This document shows, in pieces, positions 57,881 to 64,000 of a stretch of 64,000 nucleotides of DNA. Both the position numbers and the translations under genes were made by a program. Where the stretch lies: positions 124,001 to 188,000 of the forward strand of contig JBAIAA010000746.1 of NCBI GenBank assembly GCA_037893245.1. Direction: 5' to 3'. The notes under the pieces are model-generated. The model had not been told where the DNA came from, did no database searches, and saw only the letters and a list, made by a program, of their open reading frames with translations. Origin of the DNA: Crossaster papposus (lineage: Eukaryota > Echinodermata > Asteroidea > Velatida > Solasteridae). Numbering within the stretch: position 1 is the stretch's first letter; each line of letters starts with the position of its first letter.

Positions 57881-58547
57881 AGATGCACTAGATTTCTAGA
57901 ACTGGAAATGTGATTAACTAGATTTCGTTTTGGGCGAGCAGAAAAAAAGAAAAAAAAGACACGACTTCAATGTCTCCAACCACATGCTGGTAGTTTATGA
58001 TGCTGTGACAGATGCTACTAATTGAGTTAACAAAAAAAAAGGTCATTTTACAGACTTCAGGATCATAAAAAAAAAGGGGGACATAAAAGTTGCTAATTTG
58101 TTGGGTCAGAAAAACCATATGGCACCCCAGGACTGAAACACACAGGAAGCTTAGGTTTCAAAGGAGGGACAGAGAACTCTGTGTGTTCCAGTTAAACTAG
58201 TGTCAAACTGTGAATACAAATCAATTAAAGCCTTCAGCCAGCATTTTTTGAGAACATTGGGAAAATGTGTAGCATAACTAGCTCCTTTGTATTCATTATT
58301 AAAAAGGCTCCATCTCAATTACTTTATGAATTACATTTTTTTCTCAATTAGTGCCTTTACCACTATATTTGAACAGTGTTATTCACAAAATGTGTGTGTA
58401 CTCCCTTTGTATTTGGGAATCTTAATTCATCAACACTTTCAAATTAAAGAAAATAATTTTGACGATAAATTACACGTTGGCGACAAGTTTACATACTCAT
58501 ATGTACAACTTGAATTGGTGCTCTGTTTTTAGAATGTGAATGGAGTT
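57881..58547. other. intronic sequence, nothing recognised
   Basis: AT-rich, no repeat family matched and no exon seen. Confidence 0.5.
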
Positions 58548-58686
58548 GAAAACGAACACTGTTTTTCTTGTTTTCCTCAGCATCCATGATTGTAAAACTT
58601 CGAACAGGTCAGTTAAAAGATATTTACTATAAAATACAAACCCCCCAATTCACCCATTCGATTACCAATAGTGTATCCTATCTTTA
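58548..58686 (-). repeat. family A element, right-half fragment
   Basis: GAAAACGAACACTGTTTTTC, CATGATTGTAAAACTTCG and ATAGTGTATCCTATCTTTAA. Its terminal TTAA (58683-58686) is also the first TTAA of the family C copy next to it. Confidence 0.85.
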
Positions 58687-58903
58687 ACCAGTTGGAGTCA
58701 GAAGACATTATATACACACAAAGTTTCCCCAGATTCAAAACAGGTGACGCATAAATATGTCACAAGCAAGGCCGAAATGTCTGTCGGAAATGCACAGGTG
58801 TGCTTCCCGGTACCATCTGCCTGAACCCGCCTCAGATTGAGTTTTGTTAAAAATAATCCCACGCCTGGGCTTGGTTAAAATAATCCTGGCGCGAACTGGT
58901 TAA
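58683..58903 (-). repeat. family C element
   Basis: TTAACCAGTTGGAG at the left, GGCGCGAACTGGTTAA at the right. Interior in inverted order (CCCCAGATTCAAAAC, GCAAGGCCG, CCTGAACCCGCCTCAG). Shares one TTAA with the family A fragment. Confidence 0.85.
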
Positions 58904-60241
58904 CAAAGGTACACGCACGCCCACACACCGAAGGTCTTTGGCAGTATTAGCATAATGCACTCAGTGGTACAAATGTTTCTGGCACAACCATCCTGAAATT
59001 ACAACTACAAGAACTAATATTTAACCTTATTTTAAGAACCCCCCCCCCAAAAAAAAAAAAAAAAGGGGGAAATGGAACTAATATTTTACTGTCAAATTCT
59101 GTCAGCTTTGTGCAGTTGTGACTGATAAATGCACTGCCTCAAGCAAAGTTACCAATTCTTCCTCTAATGAAAAAAAACCAAGCGATTTTTGTTTAAAGTT
59201 TTTTTTTTACTCCAGAAGTGCAACGTGCTTTTTTTATATTTTTTTACAAAAGGCAAAAAGTGCACTGTAATTTGTAAAAGTCCGACTTTGAAACACTCTA
59301 TTTTATAAAATTGTACCTCCACCAAAAAAAGTTGTGTATAATTGCTGTGTTTGTGTGTCCATTATTAGAAGTATAAAGAGGGATTTTAAAGCAACTTGGT
59401 GGTTAGATAGGTCATGGGTCAAGGATGATTCCATACAAATTTTGGGTTCATCTGGATCCAGATTTCTAATCTGGATCACCGATTTGTTCATGTTGGGAGA
59501 TATGGAATTGTTTGGGTTTGGTAACATTTGCTAATTGAGGGTGCTGTACAAGACGACATATAACGTTAGGATATGTTTTTCAATCGAAGCAGAGGTCTGC
59601 GCTCTATCCGTGTGCCTTGATAAGTTTCCAAAGTTTTTCCCATCATACTTTTGAATAAAACAAAAGTCAGGTCACATACTTCAGTCAAAGTAAAAAAAAA
59701 CTTCACACAAGTGGTCGTTTTTGTCGTCCCCCCCAGAACATAGTGAACATGCACTGTTCACTTTAAAAAGCTACAAAAATGTCAAAATTCTTCTAGAAAT
59801 TGTCAGACAGATCGTGAACAGTAGATTCATTCATCAAGCTCTGCCAAAGAAAAGAAAAGAGAAGGGAAAAAAAAAAAAAAAGCAGGATAATAATGTTCTT
59901 AAATTAACAAAACCTGCCACAATATTTTTCTACCTTTAGGGCTTACCGACCGAACATAATGAGAACACTGTCCCCAACAGTCTAGACTCGTACTTCATGA
60001 TAAAAAAAATAAGGAAAGAAAAAAAACAGCCGAGTAAAAAAATCCCAAACCACACCAAATAAAATGGCCCCAAGACAGTGGTCAAACCTTAGCAGAAGGT
60101 TAACAAATTGTGTGGTCTAGAAATGGTGTGTATGTGTATAATGAGAAAATGGTTGGCTAGGACTTGGTGGACAGGCCCAATGGGGGAAGGGGGGGGGGGT
60201 ATCCTTTGAACCTGAAACTAGGATTGTGTAGAGTAGTCTTC
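58904..60241. other. intronic sequence, nothing recognised
   Basis: AT-rich with an A run near 59050-59065, a short C run at about 59041-59048 and an 11-base G run at 60189-60199. The small frames here carry no recognisable domain. Confidence 0.5.
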
Positions 60242-60587
60242 AAAAGGTAGGATACACCATTGGTAATTGCTTGAATTATCATGAATGGGTGAATTTGGGG
60301 GTTGTATTTTATAGTAAATATCATTTAAATGACATGTCTGAAGTTTTACAATCATGGATGCCGAGAAAAGCTCGAAAAACAGCATTTGTTTTCACCGGCG
60401 TCGGGTAGTTATTCTTATTTACATGATTTACGTGATCACCATTTGGAATAATCACAGGATATTTATCTAGCGCAATAGTTTTGCTGGATGCCTAGAATCA
60501 CTATTTACTTTCAAATAAGTAACTTATTTCTTAATAACTCTGTAGTAAATATTGTCCATATCTGCAAATGGTGGATCGTACCTTTAA
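60242..60587 (+). repeat. family A element
   Basis: AAAGGTAGGATACACCATTG to GGTGGATCGTACCTTTAA. The central palindrome is shortened (TTACGTGATCACCATTTGGA). About 346 bp. Confidence 0.88.
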
Positions 60588-60755
60588 TTGAACATAAGAG
60601 GCAGGCTTAGTTTTAGTCCAGCATGAGTTAAGTAATTCCCAGACAAATTTGGTCTAATAAGAAGGGTAAAGTACCGATTCCAAGTCATTTTGTTTTGTCA
60701 TGGTGAGACGTGAGCTAGTCTAACTCCCTAATGACAGCAAGTTTGGGGCTGCTCA

Positions 60756-60891
60756 AGGTATACACCATTGGTATTTGCTTGAATTGTCGGAAAGGGGTGG
60801 GTGTAAAGGTAGGATACACCATTGGTAACTGCTTGAATTATTAGAAATGGGTGGATTTGGAGGTTTTATTTTGTAGTAAATATTGTTCAAC

Positions 60892-60923
<32 letters not shown>

Positions 60924-60972
60924 GCGTTAGTTTTCAACCAGCATCAGGCATTTTTTTCTTTTTCGTTTTGAA
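60756..60972 (+). repeat. family A: two stacked partial left ends broken by an A run
   Basis: AAGGTATACACCATTGGTAT (60756) is followed 48 bases on by a second start, TAAAGGTAGGATACACCATT. The copy continues to CTTGTT, then an A run (60897-60923), then resumes GCGTTAGTTTTCAACCAGCA. The right half is absent. Confidence 0.75.
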
Positions 60973-61285
60973 CATCTCTCAACTGCCAGACGCAGAAATT
61001 ATCGACTTCCCATTTGCTAGCCCTACCCATAATAGCATCCACAGTCTCTATGATCTTACCAAAGACAAAAAATATTATGATGGAGTATGGCATTCCAGCT
61101 TCTGTCAGTCAGGCATGTGTATGCGGTGTGCATAGAGCTAGTATATGGGCGATGGAGGAAGTGTTTATGTTTTTTACTGGTCTGTGTTTATCAAATAAAA
61201 GCTACTTGGAGTGAAATTTGTTGTTTGAAGATTCTGCAATGAGTGATCTCTTCCTCTGGTGTTTAAAGAGAACAAGCCACACAGT

Positions 61286-61636
61286 TTAAAGGTAGAATAC
61301 ATCATAAGCAGATATATCGAAAAATGATACTTCCAAATTATTAAGCAATATACTTATTTGAAAGTAAATAAATATTCTAAGTACACAATGTATTCAGCTA
61401 AATGATTGTGCTAGATATCCAGTAATTGTTTGCGATCGCGAAAAACACACCAAAAGAACCACTGCCCGACGCCTGTTGAAAACAAACACTGTTTTTCTTG
61501 CTTTTCCCAGCATCGATGATTGTAAAAACTTCGAACAGGTCAGTAATTTAAAACAATATTTACTATAAAATACAACCCCCCAAATCCACCCATTCATGAT
61601 AATTCAAACAATTACCAATGGTGTTTCCTATCTTTA
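61286..61636 (-). repeat. family A element, full copy
   Basis: TTAAAGGTAGAATACATCAT at the left, GGTGTTTCCTATCTTTAA at the right, with TTGCGATCGCGAAAA near the centre. Opposite orientation to 60242 and 62211. Confidence 0.88.
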
Positions 61637-62210
61637 AGAGATGCTTGGACTTTGACAAAAAAAACTTAAATAAATTTACCATTCACAAGGAACCCCAGTA
61701 AAAATACTGCCAGTTTATTAAACTGAGGAGCAGAAGCTAGGATTTTTGAAAAAGAGTCGATAAAGTTAACTAAAGATAATTTTTTTTTTTTTTTTTTTTT
61801 TTAAACAGACTTTATTTCAGAAATTTTGCGCGCAAGTTTTTGATTAGGGAAGAATTTAGTTGCATTTGTCACAGCTTTGCTTACAGTACTACAGGATATC
61901 GAGCTTACACAAATTACCGTACCAGACTGTACCAGTATCCCAGCTCGGAATCATGTACGTAGGAAAACGTATGCGCATACCCACGTGCCAAACGTTTCTT
62001 GCAATAACTATTCTGCACGAGTGTAGCATTTCACTCTTTGCAAAATAGTTATTGCAGATAAACAGTTTCTGCTGTCGTTGGGGTGGAATCGAGTTTGGTC
62101 AAGATGAAGATACCCAACTTTTGTTCTCATTAAGTCTGGTTGCGAGAGCAGGGTTTTACAGTTAATGTCAATATTTTATGCTACCTGCTTAGAAATTATG
62201 ATAAGACTAC

Positions 62211-62593
62211 TTAAAGGTAGGATACACCATTGGTAATTGCTTGAATTATCATTAAAGGGTAGATTTGGGGGGTTGCATTTCATAGAAAATATCATTTAAC
62301 TGACCTGTCCGAAGTTTTACAATCATGGATGCCGAGAAAAGCACGAAAAACTGCGTTTGTTTTCAACTGGCATTGGGCAGTTATTCTTATGTTATCTTTG
62401 TTTTTTCACGATCGCCGTCCGGCGATCACGAATTTTTTTTTTATAAAATTATATTTTTCGGAATAATTACAGGATATCTAGCGCAATCATTTTGCTGGAT
62501 GCCTAGAATCATTATTTACTTTCAAATGAGTAAGATATTTCCTAATAATTCGGTAGTAAATATTTCCGATATCTGCAAATGGTGTACCTTTAA
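62211..62593 (+). repeat. family A element, full copy
   Basis: TTAAAGGTAGGATACACCAT at the left, AATGGTGTACCTTTAA at the right, with an intact centre ACGATCGCCGTCCGGCGATC. About 383 bp; one of the best-preserved copies. Confidence 0.9.
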
Positions 62594-62679
62594 GCTACAT
62601 GTACATCATCCCCTGAACTTGAGTATCATACTTGCAAAGTTTGGCTCCTTTCAAATGTCAACTGACTTAATTCTGGTAA

Positions 62680-62833
62680 ATAACTAGCTCGCAGCGAGCG
62701 AGGCCGGAAATATCAGGGAGTGCTTAGACCCCCAGATGCCAGCCTGAATTTGTCTTGGTCGAGGTTCCTTTAAAAAACAATCTCGCGTCTGTGCCCGTTC
62801 AATGTCACAATAATCCTGGCGCAAACTGGTTAA
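62680..62833 (-). repeat. family C element, left-truncated
   Basis: CTCGCAGCGAGCGAGGCCGG to GGCGCAAACTGGTTAA, in inverted orientation. It lies about 90 bases after a family A copy. Confidence 0.75.
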
Positions 62834-64000
62834 AAAAGGCAAAGTTTGGACTGCAGAAACTATGCTCTAATAAGTTCGACACATTATTGGTACAGAGAGC
62901 TAGGCTACTTGTATAATGTCCCCATTGGTCAACAAGATACGATGGCCGTTTAAGAGATGCCGACAATTCAAACTTATCAGATTTGTTTTACAAGCCTATC
63001 AGTAAATCTTTTTCATGAACCGACTAGTGGTAAAACTGCATAATCATGAGAGATAAAGAACTTATACCCCTCAATAATGGGACTGCTCGATGATCACTCG
63101 TACTAATCTTGTTATATTCAGAGGTACTCAAAACTAGATTGCTTCCAACAAGTAATATTTATGCAGCAAAGCATCTGAAATTTATCCATCAGGAATTCAT
63201 TCCTAGAGTTTTGAAATGATAAAGTAGAATTCAAGAAAACGCTTCCATCTTTAATTCTTAAGGTAGGTTCATAAATGTACTTCACGGGAATGCTAAATTG
63301 GGAATGCTAAATTGCTACACGTGGTCCACTCAATGACACCTCTGGCAGCTGGCCATACATGTTATGACCCATATTACGACCACAGAGCACAGTCAAAGAT
63401 GGTGAATGTTTAGTGGAGGGAGGAAAACTGAAGGACCTATAGGAAAAACCCAGGAGAGTATCGATAACTAACTACTCGCATATATGGAACAGCTTGGAAT
63501 CGACCCAGCCTATGCATTGGCGAGAGACAAGTGCTTTAAATACACACTTGCCCCCACAATGTGTTCCACTTCTGCAGCACAAAACCTGCCGGGAACATCA
63601 AATTCGCCTCGAGTATAAATGATTTATGGACGATAATGAGGTGATTCTATCCCAATTTTGTTTTGAAATTTCCTTCCCACACCGCGGATCTTTCACTCAA
63701 ACTAATGGCTGGAATCTATACAGCACATTTTACCAAACATCAAGGTTCATGAAATTGTGCAAGCGTGCGAGATCAATCTTTCTTTTTTTTAAATGTGCAC
63801 GCTACTGACTCATGTGGTGCCTACATATAGGTGGGGGCAATGATGATCGTTTTCCTGCCCAAGTCTAGACAGGAACTCTGCACAGTCAAATGCAAGTTGT
63901 TTAACGACATCACGACCAGATTCGTTCTAAATTTAGCTTCCCGTGAGGGCCTCTTTATTTCAAACTGAAGAGGGAAAACTGAAGAGGGAATAAGGACTAA
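62834..64000. other. intronic sequence, nothing firm
   Basis: A tRNA-like B box (GGGTCGATTCC on the minus strand, about 63494-63504) hints at another SINE, but there is no A box. No exon of the FREM2-like gene is seen up to the window edge. Confidence 0.45.

Noticed and set aside
61014..61214. 66-codon plus-strand frame (MLALPIIASTVSMILPKTKN...)
   Set aside because: It has a hydrophobic start but no conserved motif or splice context, and it lies between two family A copies.

Overview
The window is animal nuclear DNA: AT-rich, with one intron-split gene whose short, GC-richer exons sit in long introns full of palindromic transposon relics, tRNA-like SINE fragments and LINE tails. The recurring ACATGTACATGTA-type motifs, the repeat style and the gene content suit a marine invertebrate deuterostome, most likely an echinoderm. 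The species cannot be named from the sequence alone.

The only protein-coding gene I can support lies on the minus strand. It is the 3' part of a FREM2 orthologue (FRAS1-related extracellular matrix protein 2; the sea urchin relative is ECM3). Twenty exons from 40480 down to 7907 splice with GT-AG sites and matching phases into one 1415-residue reading frame. The protein has five Calx-beta domains, a long cysteine-containing C-terminal ectodomain, a furin-type RQRR site, one transmembrane helix and a 36-residue tail ending in NTEV, a PDZ-binding motif. The N-terminal signal peptide and CSPG repeats expected in FREM2 are not in the window. They must lie beyond 64000, past an intron of at least 23.5 kb.

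Layout: 1-7906 is 3' flank and probable 3' UTR with several palindromic elements and a tandem repeat. 7907-17862 holds the last 11 exons (C-terminal ectodomain, membrane anchor and the second exon of Calx-beta 5), closely spaced. 17863-40480 holds the first nine exons in the window, which encode the rest of the five Calx-beta domains, with introns of up to about 7 kb. 40481-64000 shows no convincing exon and is read as intron. Its most striking content is a 2.7-kb foldback element at 54410-57131, whose arms carry arrays of 16/21-bp units with a palindromic ACCGATCGGT core. That element encloses a LINE 3' fragment, which is itself split by a 757-bp terminal-inverted-repeat element.

At least ten repeat families recur in the window. 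The main ones are family A (TTAAAGGTAGGATACACC ends, about 12 copies), family B (GGGGCCAATTTCATAGAGCT ends), family C (TTAACCAGTTCGCGCC ends) and family G (TATATGTGACC ends). These family letters are mine and do not come from a database. No bacterial, viral or CRISPR-type system is present, and no genuinely new protein system is visible. The novelty candidates are structural: the nested foldback element and the TTAA-terminated element families.
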